Positions 25,410-35,219 are shown, counted from the stretch's first letter. The stretch is 64,000 nt of DNA from Muriicola soli (GCF_004139715.1 NZ_CP035544.1:248001-312000); one strand, 5' to 3'. Notes: generated by a model from the sequence alone, not told the origin. Program-made: numbers and translations.

Positions 25410-26786
25410 ATGAAAAAGGTTCCGTACCGCACTCAGATTTCTACATTTTTCGGGATTTTCGCAGTAGTTCTACTACTTACTTCTAACTTTTCATTCGCTC
25501 AAGATCAGGCGGTTGCCGCAGCAGAGACTGCTGAAGCGTCGGCTGAAACAACTGCGGGAGGCGATGCAGTGAAGGGAAAACAGCTCTTTAATCAGAATTG
25601 TGCTGCCTGCCACGCGTTAAACCGGAAGATGACGGGTCCTGCCCTGGCCAATGTGGAAGCAAGGCTGGCTGAAGAAGAAGGACTTGACAAAGAATGGATG
25701 TACGCCTGGATTAAGAACAGTGCAGGAATGATTGCCTCCGGTGATGCCTACGCGAACAAAATATACGAGGAGTACAACCAGGCGGCAATGACCGCATTTC
25801 CCACTCTCAGCAATGAGGATATCGATAACATTCTGGCTTACACCGCAGCTCCTCCACCTGCTCCTGCTCAAGCCGTAGCTACAGTGGCAGCTCCTGCCGG
25901 AGGTGCACCTACATCAGGTATTACGAACGAAGTGATCCTCGGAGCACTTGTCCTGGTTTTCGGACTCCTGGTCATGATGCTGATCCTGGTCAATACTACT
26001 TTGAGAAGAATAGCAGAGGCCAATGGAGTAGTAGTAGAAAAAGCTAAGGCCGAAAAGAGAACGCCAATCTGGAAGGCATTTGCGCAAAATCAATTCCTGG
26101 TTTTAGTTTCGACCATTTTCCTCCTACTGGCTAGTGCTTATTACGCATATGGCTGGATGATGCAGATTGGAGTAGACCAAGGGTATCAGCCAATTCAGCC
26201 TATCCACTATTCGCACAAGATCCACGCCGGAGACAACAAGATTGAATGTAAATATTGTCATTCTTCTGCAAGGGTTTCCAAGCATTCGGGTATCCCTTCC
26301 CTCAACGTGTGTATGAATTGTCACAAGTCGATTTACGAATACAAAGGGAATCCCGAAGGTCCAACACCTGAAGATCTGGCTAATGGCTACACCAACGAAT
26401 TCTATACGGCGGAGATTAAAAAGCTCTATAAAGCCGTAGGGTGGAATGAAGAAGAACAAAGGTATACAGGGGAATCTAAACCTGTGGAATGGGTTAGGAT
26501 CCACAATTTACCGGATCTCGCGTATTTCAATCATTCACAGCACGTGACTGTTGCAGGAATCGAATGTCAGACCTGTCACGGCCCGGTGGAAGAAATGGAG
26601 ATCATGTATCAATACTCCCCACTTACCATGGGCTGGTGTATTAATTGTCACAGGGAGACCAATGTCAACGTGGAAGACAATGCGTACTATGAAAAAATTC
26701 ACGAGGCTTTGTCTGAGAAATACGGGGTTGAGAGCCTGACTGCTGCACAACTCGGCGGACTCGAATGTGGGAAGTGTCACTATTAA
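25410..26786 (+). CDS. actA: Alternative complex III multihaem cytochrome c subunit ActA
   Basis: A 458-residue membrane-anchored cytochrome that takes electrons from the iron-sulfur subunit ActB. After an N-terminal signal segment there is a monohaem domain (CAACH near residue 64, with Met-rich flanks) that is extra to the usual pentahaem core. A linker rich in Pro/Ala, two membrane helices (about 175-195 and 225-250) and the c7-like domain with five haem sites follow: CKYCH about 280, CMNCH about 301, CQTCH about 385, CINCH about 408 and CGKCH about 452. Six CxxCH motifs in total. First gene of actABCDEF-coxBA, with 35 bases to actB. Confidence 0.93.
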   Translation: MKKVPYRTQISTFFGIFAVVLLLTSNFSFAQDQAVAAAETAEASAETTAGGDAVKGKQLFNQNCAACHALNRKMTGPALANVEARLAEEEGLDKEWMYAWIKNSAGMIASGDAYANKIYEEYNQAAMTAFPTLSNEDIDNILAYTAAPPPAPAQAVATVAAPAGGAPTSGITNEVILGALVLVFGLLVMMLILVNTTLRRIAEANGVVVEKAKAEKRTPIWKAFAQNQFLVLVSTIFLLLASAYYAYGWMMQIGVDQGYQPIQPIHYSHKIHAGDNKIECKYCHSSARVSKHSGIPSLNVCMNCHKSIYEYKGNPEGPTPEDLANGYTNEFYTAEIKKLYKAVGWNEEEQRYTGESKPVEWVRIHNLPDLAYFNHSQHVTVAGIECQTCHGPVEEMEIMYQYSPLTMGWCINCHRETNVNVEDNAYYEKIHEALSEKYGVESLTAAQLGGLECGKCHY

Positions 26787-26821
26787 GAACAAATCAAAGA
26801 AGCTAATTACAGATAGATCGT

Positions 26822-29800
26822 ATGGCATCAAATAAAATATACTGGAAAAACGAGGCGGACCTTACTCCTGCTGATTCCAATATTCAGAAGCTAAGAGATA
26901 ATGAGTTTCCTGAAGAAATTCCGGTAGATGAATTTCTGGGAGACAAGCAACGTCTGTCAGATTCGAAAACCAACAGGAGAGACTTTCTTAAATACGTTGG
27001 CTTCAGTACCGCAGCAGCTTCTCTTGCCGCTTGTGAAGGTCCTGTAATTAAATCGATTCCTTACGTGGTCCAGCCAGAGCAGATTATTCCCGGCGTGGCC
27101 AACTACTATGCCACCACCATGGCCAATGGATTTGATTTTGCCAGCATCCTGATCAAGACCAGGGAAGGACGACCCATAAAAGTTGAAAACAACAAAGAAG
27201 CAGCGACCAATGGAGGAGCCAATGCCAGAGTGCAGGCTTCTGTCCTTTCTTTATACGATAGCACAAGACTTCAGGGGCCCCTTTCAAATGGGGAGCCTGC
27301 GGAATGGGCTGTTCTCGATGCCTCCGTTAAGGCAAGGCTCGGATCGCTGAACGGTTCTGGAAAACAAGCTGTTTTACTCACCCAGACCTATGCAAGTCCT
27401 TCAACAGAAAAACTTATAGCCGACTTTATTGCTGCCAATCCCAATGCGAAGCACATCACTTATGATGCGATATCCGAGGATGCTGCATTAGATGCTTTTG
27501 AAATGGCTTATGGGGAAAGAGCACTGGCTGATTATCATTTTGAAAAAGCAGATCTTATCGTCTCTTTCGGCGCTGATATTCTTTCTGATTGGCAGGGTGG
27601 AGGTTATGATGCCGGATATTCCAGAGGTCGTGTCCCCAAAAACGGGAAGATGTCAAGGCATATACAGTTTGAAGCGAATATGTCGCTGAGCGGCGCTAAT
27701 GCCGATCAAAGAGTACCGCTGAAACCTTCAGAACAGAAAAAGGCCCTGGCTGCTTTATACGGGACGTTGAACAACAGCAGAGTAAGTACAGACCTGAGCG
27801 AAGGAACCCTGGCAATGGTAAATAATGTTGCTGCTGAAATCAGGAGTAAAGGCAACAAAGCAGTTGTCGTCAGTGGTTTGGATGATGTAAATGTGCAACG
27901 CGTAGTCCTGGCAATCAATGAGATGTTGGGAAGTGAAGCTTTTGATCCTCAGGCTCCAAAATACATCAGAAAAGGAAAGAATACAGAAGTACAGCAACTG
28001 ATTGCTGATATGAACGCCGGAAACGTAGGTTTGCTTGTGATGGACGGGGTAAACCCGATGTATACTTTGCCCAATGCCGAAGAATTTGCTGCGGGCATGG
28101 AGAAAGTTGAACTTTCAGTTACTTTTTCTACCAATTGGAACGAAACTACTGAGCGCAGTCAGTTTACCGCTGCCGCTAATCACTACCTCGAATCGTGGGG
28201 TGATGTTCAGATGAAAAAGGGACATTACAGCCTGATGCAGCCTACGATCAAAGAATTATTTGATACTCGTCAATTCCAGCAGGCTCTGCTGATCTGGATG
28301 GGTAGCGATCAAACTTATTACGATTATATCAAAGCACATTGGACCGAGTCTGTTCTCGGTACTGATTCCTGGAATAAGGCTTTGCACGATGGGATTTACT
28401 CTGCGTCGTCTGCTGAAGAAGCAACCGTAGGAGAGGCCTCTGAGGAGACCAGTTCAATGAACGATGTCTTATCTCAGGCAATACAAAATCTAGCATCTAC
28501 CACCTCAGAAGGAATGGAACTTATATTGTATTCCAAAGTGGGTATGGGCGACGGTCAACAGGCCAACAACCCCTGGCTTCAGGAATTCCCTGATCCCATT
28601 ACCAGGGTTTCCTGGGATAATTACCTTACTCTATCCAAAGCTGATGCTAATCAATTAGGAATCGTCAATGAGACGGTAGCTAACGGCGGGTTAGACGGTA
28701 GCTATGCCAACGTCACAGTCAACGGAGTAACCCTGAACAACGTCCCTGTGATCATTCAACCGGGGCAGGCTCGCAATACGGCAGGCCTTTCCTTTGGTTA
28801 TGGCAGGATGGTAGGTATGAAAGAGGAGATGCAAACCGGTGTTAACGCATTCTCGGTCTACAATAATTTTAATTCTACTCAATCTGTTCAGATTGAAAAG
28901 GCGAGCGGAATGCACGAATTTGCATGTATCCAATTGCAAAATACCCTGATGGGTAGAGGTGAGATCATCAAAGAGACCACCCTTGAAAAATACAATACTG
29001 AAGACGCTCACGAGTGGAACCATGTCCCTGAAGTTTCCTTGAATCACCAGGAAGTTCCGGCTACAACTGTCGATCTGTGGGAATCTTTTGACCGATCCAT
29101 CGGGCATCACTTTAATATGTCAATAGACCTGAACGCATGTACAGGTTGCGGGGCATGTGTGATCGCCTGTCATGCCGAGAACAATATTCCTGTAGTTGGG
29201 AAAAGCGAAGTACGCAAGTCCAGGGATATGCATTGGTTGCGAATCGACAGATACTATTCTTCAGAAGATACTTTTGCAGATGACAATACAAAGAAAGACG
29301 AATTCTCCGGGGCCTTCGAATCAAAATCAGGCTTTGAAGAAATGGAGCGAGCTGCTGAAAACCCACAGGTGGCATTTCAGCCTGTAATGTGCCAGCATTG
29401 TAATCACGCTCCCTGTGAAACTGTTTGTCCGGTGGCGGCAACATCGCACAGCCGTCAAGGACAAAACCATATGGCCTACAACAGATGTGTGGGAACAAGG
29501 TATTGTGCAAACAACTGTCCTTATAAAGTAAGACGATTTAACTGGTTCCTCTATAACAATAATGATGAGTTTGATTACCATATGAACAACGATCTTGGGA
29601 AAATGGTGATCAACCCTGACGTAACGGTAAGGTCGAGAGGTGTAATTGAGAAATGTTCGCTCTGTATTCAGATGACTCAGAAAACCATACTCGATGCCAA
29701 GCGCGAAGGACGTATGATTAAAGATGGAGAATTCCAGACCGCTTGTTCAAATGCATGTAGTAATGGAGCCATTGTCTTTGGGGATATTAATGATAAAGCA

Positions 29801-29914
29801 AGTCAGGTAGCCGAGTTGAAGAAGGAAGACAGGATGTACCATTTGCTGGAGGCAGTAGGAACTAAACCCAACGTATTTTACCACGTGAAGGTGAGAAATA
29901 CAAACGAAGCGTAA
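26822..29914 (+). CDS. actB: Alternative complex III iron-sulfur/molybdopterin-like subunit ActB
   Basis: A 1030-residue periplasmic subunit. The N-terminus has a Tat motif (TNRRDFLKYVGFSTAAASLA) followed by AACEGP, a possible lipidation site. Residues about 60-740 resemble the molybdopterin oxidoreductase fold, which in this family carries no cofactor. From about 770 comes a four-cluster ferredoxin domain: CTGCGACVIACHAEN, CQHCNHAPCETVCPV, CVGTRYCANNCPYKVRRFNW and the last cysteine group CSLCIQMTQ with CSNACSNGA. It relays electrons from the quinol site to the ActA haems. Length is normal for fused ActB. Confidence 0.95.
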   Translation: MASNKIYWKNEADLTPADSNIQKLRDNEFPEEIPVDEFLGDKQRLSDSKTNRRDFLKYVGFSTAAASLAACEGPVIKSIPYVVQPEQIIPGVANYYATTMANGFDFASILIKTREGRPIKVENNKEAATNGGANARVQASVLSLYDSTRLQGPLSNGEPAEWAVLDASVKARLGSLNGSGKQAVLLTQTYASPSTEKLIADFIAANPNAKHITYDAISEDAALDAFEMAYGERALADYHFEKADLIVSFGADILSDWQGGGYDAGYSRGRVPKNGKMSRHIQFEANMSLSGANADQRVPLKPSEQKKALAALYGTLNNSRVSTDLSEGTLAMVNNVAAEIRSKGNKAVVVSGLDDVNVQRVVLAINEMLGSEAFDPQAPKYIRKGKNTEVQQLIADMNAGNVGLLVMDGVNPMYTLPNAEEFAAGMEKVELSVTFSTNWNETTERSQFTAAANHYLESWGDVQMKKGHYSLMQPTIKELFDTRQFQQALLIWMGSDQTYYDYIKAHWTESVLGTDSWNKALHDGIYSASSAEEATVGEASEETSSMNDVLSQAIQNLASTTSEGMELILYSKVGMGDGQQANNPWLQEFPDPITRVSWDNYLTLSKADANQLGIVNETVANGGLDGSYANVTVNGVTLNNVPVIIQPGQARNTAGLSFGYGRMVGMKEEMQTGVNAFSVYNNFNSTQSVQIEKASGMHEFACIQLQNTLMGRGEIIKETTLEKYNTEDAHEWNHVPEVSLNHQEVPATTVDLWESFDRSIGHHFNMSIDLNACTGCGACVIACHAENNIPVVGKSEVRKSRDMHWLRIDRYYSSEDTFADDNTKKDEFSGAFESKSGFEEMERAAENPQVAFQPVMCQHCNHAPCETVCPVAATSHSRQGQNHMAYNRCVGTRYCANNCPYKVRRFNWFLYNNNDEFDYHMNNDLGKMVINPDVTVRSRGVIEKCSLCIQMTQKTILDAKREGRMIKDGEFQTACSNACSNGAIVFGDINDKASQVAELKKEDRMYHLLEAVGTKPNVFYHVKVRNTNEA

Positions 29915-29949
29915 TTAAGAAATAAAGAACCTAACTATAACAAAAATCT

Positions 29950-31674
29950 ATGGCGTCGCATTACGAAGCACCTATTAGAAAACCCCTTGTTATTGGAGAC
30001 AAGAACTACCACGACGTTTCGGTAGATATCGCAGCTCCAATAGAAGGAAGGGCCAACAGGCAGTGGTGGATTGTCTTTTCCATAGCCCTGGCTGCACTCC
30101 TATGGGGAATTGGTGCTATTATTTATACCATTTCCACGGGTATTGGTACTTGGGGGCTAAACAAGACGGTTAACTGGGCCTGGGATATCACCAACTTCGT
30201 ATGGTGGGTAGGTATCGGGCATGCAGGAACCCTGATTTCCGCTGTACTATTACTCTTCCGCCAAAAGTGGAGAATGGCGATCAACAGGTCGGCCGAGGCC
30301 ATGACCATCTTTTCTGTGATCCAGGCGGGACTCTTCCCGATCATTCACATGGGAAGACCATGGTTAGCTTACTGGGTGGTTCCAATTCCAAATCAGTTTG
30401 GATCCCTATGGGTGAATTTCAACTCTCCCTTACTGTGGGACGTTTTTGCGATCTCAACGTATTTATCTGTATCACTCGTATTCTGGTGGACAGGACTTCT
30501 TCCCGATTTTGCCATGATTCGCGACAGGGCAGTTAAACCCTTCCAGAAAAAGATCTACGGCCTTGTTAGTTTTGGCTGGACCGGAAGAGCAAAAGACTGG
30601 CAACGATTTGAAGAAGTATCCCTGGTTCTTGCCGGTTTGGCAACACCACTTGTACTTTCAGTGCATACCATCGTATCATTCGACTTTGCCACTTCCGTTA
30701 TTCCGGGATGGCATACCACCATCTTTCCGCCATACTTTGTTGCCGGGGCGATATTTTCCGGCTTTGCAATGGTTCAGACCTTGCTTATCATAATGAGGAA
30801 AGTTTGTAGCCTGGAAGCATATATCACGGTACAACACATAGAGTTGATGAATATCGTGATCATGGTAACCGGGTCTATCGTAGGATGTGCTTATATCACG
30901 GAATTGTTTATCGCCTGGTATTCAGGTGTGGAATATGAACAATACGCCTTCTTAAACCGTGCAACAGGACCTTATTGGTGGGCGTATCTGCTCATGATGA
31001 GTTGTAATGTTGTATCACCGCAGGTGATGTGGTTTAAAAAGATCAGAACGAGTATTGTGATCTCCTTTGTGATTTCCATCGTGGTAAACATTGGAATGTG
31101 GTTTGAGCGATTTGTAATTATCGTAACCTCCTTGCACAGGGATTACCTTCCGTCTTCATGGACGATGTTCTCTCCAACATTTGTCGATATTGGTATTTTT
31201 ATAGGAACAATAGGATTTTTCTTTGTCCTCTTCCTGCTTTACGCCCGAACATTCCCGGTAATCGCACAGGCTGAGGTCAAATCCATCTTGAAATCATCAG
31301 GTTCAAAATACAAGAAACTTAGAGATGCGGGTCAGCCTTTATATCAAATGCCGACCGAAATTGCTCCTGCAAGGGAAGTTGAGGTCGCCGAGGTTACCAA
31401 ACCCGAAGAAACAGCAAAAGTGGGTGACCTGCTTTCAAAACTGGGAACCTTTGACCCTGATACTGACAAAGCCGATGACCTGAAGAAAGTGAAGGGGATT
31501 GGTCCAAAAATGGAACAGACCCTTAACCAGATCGGGATTTACACCTTTGCTCAGGTGAGTAGGATGACGGATACGGAATATCGTATGCTGGATGAAATTA
31601 CCGGGGCATTCCCCGGAAGGGCACAACGAGACGACTGGGCAGGACAGGCAATGAAACTAAATAAGAAATCGTAA
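29950..31674 (+). CDS. actC: Alternative complex III quinol-binding subunit ActC (NrfD/PsrC type) with C-terminal HHH extension
   Basis: A 574-residue integral membrane protein. Residues about 30-435 are the NrfD-like core with about ten helices (FVWWVGIGHAGTLISAVLLL, IHMGRPWLAYWVVPIPNQFG), which forms the menaquinol site. The remaining 130 residues are unusual: a linker with Pro/Glu/Val, then from about 506 a helix-hairpin-helix-like domain, DDLKKVKGIGPKMEQTLNQI, IYTFAQVSRMTDTEYRMLDE and GRAQRDDWAGQAMKL. The GxxxRDDWxxQA ending matches a module known on other proteins (for example NuoE and L21 in some proteobacteria). It resembles the tail of RpsB in this window. actD follows after 2 bases. 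Confidence 0.95.
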   Translation: MASHYEAPIRKPLVIGDKNYHDVSVDIAAPIEGRANRQWWIVFSIALAALLWGIGAIIYTISTGIGTWGLNKTVNWAWDITNFVWWVGIGHAGTLISAVLLLFRQKWRMAINRSAEAMTIFSVIQAGLFPIIHMGRPWLAYWVVPIPNQFGSLWVNFNSPLLWDVFAISTYLSVSLVFWWTGLLPDFAMIRDRAVKPFQKKIYGLVSFGWTGRAKDWQRFEEVSLVLAGLATPLVLSVHTIVSFDFATSVIPGWHTTIFPPYFVAGAIFSGFAMVQTLLIIMRKVCSLEAYITVQHIELMNIVIMVTGSIVGCAYITELFIAWYSGVEYEQYAFLNRATGPYWWAYLLMMSCNVVSPQVMWFKKIRTSIVISFVISIVVNIGMWFERFVIIVTSLHRDYLPSSWTMFSPTFVDIGIFIGTIGFFFVLFLLYARTFPVIAQAEVKSILKSSGSKYKKLRDAGQPLYQMPTEIAPAREVEVAEVTKPEETAKVGDLLSKLGTFDPDTDKADDLKKVKGIGPKMEQTLNQIGIYTFAQVSRMTDTEYRMLDEITGAFPGRAQRDDWAGQAMKLNKKS

Positions 31675-31676
31675 TT

Positions 31677-32201
31677 ATGGCCTCTAAAGTTATACATGCT
31701 TATTACAACGATGATGACATCCTCATGCAGGCTGTTAAAAAGGTGAAAACCACCAAGCATCATATTGAGGAAGTGTATTGCCCTTTTCCGGTTCACGGAC
31801 TGGACAAAGCGATGGGACTGGCGCCAACCAGGATTGCGATTACATCATTTATGTATGGCTGCCTGGGCTTGATTGTGGCTATAGTGATGATGAATTACAT
31901 CATGATTGAAGACTGGCCTCAGGACATAGGAGGGAAACCTAGTTTTACCTATATCCAAAACATGCCGGCCTTTGTGCCTATCATGTTTGAGCTTACGGTC
32001 TTCTTTGCGGCACACCTTATGGTGATCACCTTCTACCTACGAAGTAGATTGTGGCCATTTAAAAAGGCAGAAAATCCGGATGTGAGAACCACGGATGATC
32101 ATTTTGTAATGGAAATAGAAGTTTATTCCGGCGATGAAAAAGGATTGATGACGATGTTGCAGGAATCAGGCGCTGTAGAAATAAATCAGGTAGAAAAGTA
32201 G
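31677..32201 (+). CDS. actD: Alternative complex III subunit ActD (DUF3341)
   Basis: A 174-residue protein of the DUF3341 family, the small membrane-anchored subunit of complex III. It begins with a cytoplasmic domain (VIHAYYNDDDILMQAVKKVK, EVYCPFPVHGLDKAMGL), then two membrane helices (about 60-80 and 98-120) and a short soluble tail (DDHFVMEIEVYSGDEKGLM). The D-x-E and PFPVHG motifs are characteristic. It lies between actC and actE with very short gaps, so it is translated as part of the operon. Confidence 0.93.
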   Translation: MASKVIHAYYNDDDILMQAVKKVKTTKHHIEEVYCPFPVHGLDKAMGLAPTRIAITSFMYGCLGLIVAIVMMNYIMIEDWPQDIGGKPSFTYIQNMPAFVPIMFELTVFFAAHLMVITFYLRSRLWPFKKAENPDVRTTDDHFVMEIEVYSGDEKGLMTMLQESGAVEINQVEK

Positions 32202-32211
32202 TACTGGACAT

Positions 32212-32772
32212 ATGAAGAAAATACTGAAAATAGGAATTTTATTCGCGGCTGTAATAGCGATGGTTTCCTGCGCCGACAAGGATAGCCGAAACTATCAGTA
32301 CATGCCCAATATGTATTTCCCTGTAGGTTATGAAACCTATCAGGAAGTAGATTTTCTGCCAAGCGGTACGGAAGCGATGAAACCGGCTGAGAATTCAATT
32401 TCAAGAGGTTGGCTTCCCTATGAATTTGCTAACGACCTGGAAGGAAAAGACCTGGCTAGGTTGCAACCAAGTCCGCTCGATTCCCTTAACGCCGAGGAAA
32501 ACCTCGCTGTTGGGAAAGAGTTATACGATATATACTGTGCTATTTGTCATGGAGCAAAAGGTGCAGGACAGGGTACTTTGGTAAAAAGGGAGAAAATTCT
32601 GGGTGTTCCTTCTTATGCAGATGCTGCAAGGAATATCAACGTGGGCTCAACCTATCACACCATTTATTACGGACTTAATTCCATGGGATCTTACGCAGGG
32701 CAACTGGATTATACCGAGCGTTGGCAAGTGGCCGAATACGTGATGAAATTGAAGCAGGACCTAACTAAATAA
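32212..32772 (+). CDS. actE: Alternative complex III monohaem cytochrome c subunit ActE
   Basis: A 186-residue lipoprotein cytochrome. The signal ends in lipobox VSC (residues about 19-21, AMVSCADKDSRN). A single CAICH haem-binding site lies at about residue 103 in IYCAICHGAKGAGQG, and the axial methionine is probably in YYGLNSMGSYAG. It is the periplasmic electron exit that passes electrons to the CuA site of the oxidase encoded just downstream. Length and context are standard for the complex. Confidence 0.95.
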   Translation: MKKILKIGILFAAVIAMVSCADKDSRNYQYMPNMYFPVGYETYQEVDFLPSGTEAMKPAENSISRGWLPYEFANDLEGKDLARLQPSPLDSLNAEENLAVGKELYDIYCAICHGAKGAGQGTLVKREKILGVPSYADAARNINVGSTYHTIYYGLNSMGSYAGQLDYTERWQVAEYVMKLKQDLTK

Positions 32773-32788
32773 GACACAGACATAAACT

Positions 32789-34132
32789 ATGTATACGTTT
32801 TCTAACAGATTAAAAATCGGAGCAATTGTTCTTATGGCCCTCGGGGTTGTTGGGATGGGTGTTGGATTTGTCACTGTTCCTTCTACTCCGGAAGAAGCCA
32901 GGAACATGGTTGCGGCTCATGATGACGGCCATGGAGATTCTCATGCAGAAGAAGGGGAGCATCCGGCGGCTGCAAGTGAACACCCGGCAGAAGATGCAGG
33001 TCATGCTGCTGCTTCCGGTCATGATGCTGCTCACGATGAACACCTGATGCACCAACTACAAAACAGACCCTGGTCTGCAGTGTATGTGGCCGCTTTCTTC
33101 TTCTTTATGATCGCCCTGGGCGTGCTGGCATTTTACGCCATTCAGCGTGCTGCACAGGCAGGATGGTCGCCCTTACTCTTTAGAGTCATGGAAGGCATTA
33201 CGGCATATCTGGTTCCCGGAGGTATTATAATGTTTGTACTCTTGATCCTATCTGTAATGCATTTCAATCATATGTTTGTATGGATGGACTCTGAGGTTGT
33301 TGCAGAGGATGCATTGTTGCAAGGAAAAGCAGGATATCTTGATCCCACCTTTTTCCTGATAAGAGCCGCTATTTTTCTGGGCGGATGGATTCTGTACAGG
33401 GAAGTGTCGAGAAGGTTGTCCCTGGCTCAGGATGAAGCCGATGACAACCGTAATTTTGTAAAGAATTTCAGATGGGCAGCAGGCTTCCTGGTTTTTTATC
33501 TGGTTACAGAATCGATGATGTCATGGGATTGGATAATGAGTATCGATCCACACTGGTTTAGTACATTGTTTGGCTGGTATATATTTGCAGGAATGATGGT
33601 TTCAGGGATCACAGTTATCGCTATAATTACCATCTACCTTAAATCTAAAGGCTATCTGCCCGATGTGAATGACAGCCATATCCACGATTTGGCGAAATTC
33701 ATGTTTGGTTTCAGCATTTTCTGGACGTACCTTTGGTTCAGTCAGTTTATGTTGATCTGGTACGCCAATATTCCTGAGGAAGTGACCTATTTTGTGACCA
33801 GAATAGAGGATTATAACTTGCCCTTCTTTGGAATGGTTGCCATGAATTTTGTTTTCCCGCTACTCCTCTTAATGAACAGCGATTACAAGAGGATTAACTG
33901 GTTTGTGGTAATGGCGGGTATCGTGATCCTCGCAGGACACTATGTAGATGTCTTTAACATGGTTATGCCGGGAACAGTAGGAGATCAGTGGTCTATTGGC
34001 ATACCTGAGTTTGGAGCAGTTTGTTTCTTTGCCGGGATATTTATTCTTTGGGTTTTCAGAGCACTTACCAAAGTGCCTTTGCAGCCCAAGAGAAATCCGT
34101 TTATTGAGGAAAGCAGACATTTTCACTATTAA
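32789..34132 (+). CDS. actF: Alternative complex III membrane subunit ActF (NrfD-like)
   Basis: A 447-residue polytopic protein, a paralogue of ActC with about ten helices. After the first helix (about 8-27) there is a histidine- and acidic-rich loop at residues about 44-90 (AHDDGHGDSHAEEGEHPA, AGHAAASGHDAAHDEHLMH), with well over ten histidines in about 45 residues. The later core includes MMSWDWIMSIDPHWFSTLFG and the final helices up to the tail PKRNPFIEESRHFHY. Its usual role is as the second, probably structural or proton-channel, membrane subunit. The histidine loop may bind metal (inference). Confidence 0.93.
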   Translation: MYTFSNRLKIGAIVLMALGVVGMGVGFVTVPSTPEEARNMVAAHDDGHGDSHAEEGEHPAAASEHPAEDAGHAAASGHDAAHDEHLMHQLQNRPWSAVYVAAFFFFMIALGVLAFYAIQRAAQAGWSPLLFRVMEGITAYLVPGGIIMFVLLILSVMHFNHMFVWMDSEVVAEDALLQGKAGYLDPTFFLIRAAIFLGGWILYREVSRRLSLAQDEADDNRNFVKNFRWAAGFLVFYLVTESMMSWDWIMSIDPHWFSTLFGWYIFAGMMVSGITVIAIITIYLKSKGYLPDVNDSHIHDLAKFMFGFSIFWTYLWFSQFMLIWYANIPEEVTYFVTRIEDYNLPFFGMVAMNFVFPLLLLMNSDYKRINWFVVMAGIVILAGHYVDVFNMVMPGTVGDQWSIGIPEFGAVCFFAGIFILWVFRALTKVPLQPKRNPFIEESRHFHY

Positions 34133-34160
34133 TGATTACAGAAACTTATTAGTTTAGATA

Positions 34161-35219
34161 ATGACGACATTACTTACGATTCTTGTTTTAATTCTAGTGG
34201 CAATTGCGATCTGGCAGATGACCAAGATCTTTGAATTGTCCCAGATTAAAGCGGAGACCTCTCAAGTGGCGAATGATAAGGACAATAAGTACAATGGGTA
34301 CCTTATGTTTGCCTTCTTGATCTTTATTTACGCAATCACGATTTTCAGTTTCTGGAAATACACCAAGGTGTTACTTCCCGAGGCGGCTTCAGAGCATGGT
34401 TCAGAATACGACAGCTTGATGCTCTGGTCCTTTGTGATTATCTTTTTTGTTCAAACCGTAACACAGGCATTGCTGCATTACTTTTCGTATAAGTACAAAG
34501 GAGAAAAAGGGAAGAAAGCCCTTTTCTATGCTGATAATGACCGCCTGGAATTTATATGGACCATTATTCCGGTTGTCGTTTTGGCCGGACTAATCCTCTG
34601 GGGGCTGTACACATGGACCAATATCATGGACGTCAATGACGATGATGACCCTCTTATTGTAGAATTATACGCTCAGCAATTTAACTGGACCGCCAGATAC
34701 GGTGGTGGTGATAATGTACTGGGAGGCGCAAACGTCAGGATGATTGATATTAACCGGGCAAATGTCCTAGGTTTAGACGAATCAGACCCTTATTCTAACG
34801 ATGACGTAATTGTAAAGGAGTTACACTTACCCGTTGGGCGAAAAGTAAACTTTAGATTTCGTTCTCAGGACGTATTGCATTCTGCTTACATGCCCCACTT
34901 CAGAGCGCAGATGAACTGTGTTCCGGGGATGATTACGGAATTCTCGTTCACCCCTACCATCACAACAGAGGAGATGCGTCTGAACCCTGACGTGGTTGAT
35001 AAAGTAAAAAGGACAAACGCCATCAGGGCCGAAAGGGCACAAAAAGGCGAACCTAATTCGGAACCATGGGAATTCGACTATATCTTGCTTTGCAACAAGA
35101 TATGTGGAAAATCGCATTACAATATGCAGATGAAGATCATAGTGGAGACCGAAGAGGAATACAATGCATGGATAGAAAGTCAGCAAACATTTTCGCAGTT
35201 AATGGCTTCCATGAATTAA
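34161..35219 (+). CDS. coxB: Cytochrome c oxidase subunit II
   Basis: A 352-residue subunit II. It has an N-terminal helix (about 3-20), a second pair around 48-68 and 82-110, and a periplasmic cupredoxin domain carrying CuA. Copper ligands are seen in VLHSAYMPHFRAQMNCVPGM and the loop CNKICGKSHYNM (about residues 311-322). The usual CxExC glutamate is replaced by Lys in CNKIC; its carbonyl rather than its side chain binds copper, so activity is probably kept. No fused haem c domain; the electron donor is likely ActE. It lies 28 bases after actF. Confidence 0.94.
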   Translation: MTTLLTILVLILVAIAIWQMTKIFELSQIKAETSQVANDKDNKYNGYLMFAFLIFIYAITIFSFWKYTKVLLPEAASEHGSEYDSLMLWSFVIIFFVQTVTQALLHYFSYKYKGEKGKKALFYADNDRLEFIWTIIPVVVLAGLILWGLYTWTNIMDVNDDDDPLIVELYAQQFNWTARYGGGDNVLGGANVRMIDINRANVLGLDESDPYSNDDVIVKELHLPVGRKVNFRFRSQDVLHSAYMPHFRAQMNCVPGMITEFSFTPTITTEEMRLNPDVVDKVKRTNAIRAERAQKGEPNSEPWEFDYILLCNKICGKSHYNMQMKIIVETEEEYNAWIESQQTFSQLMASMN

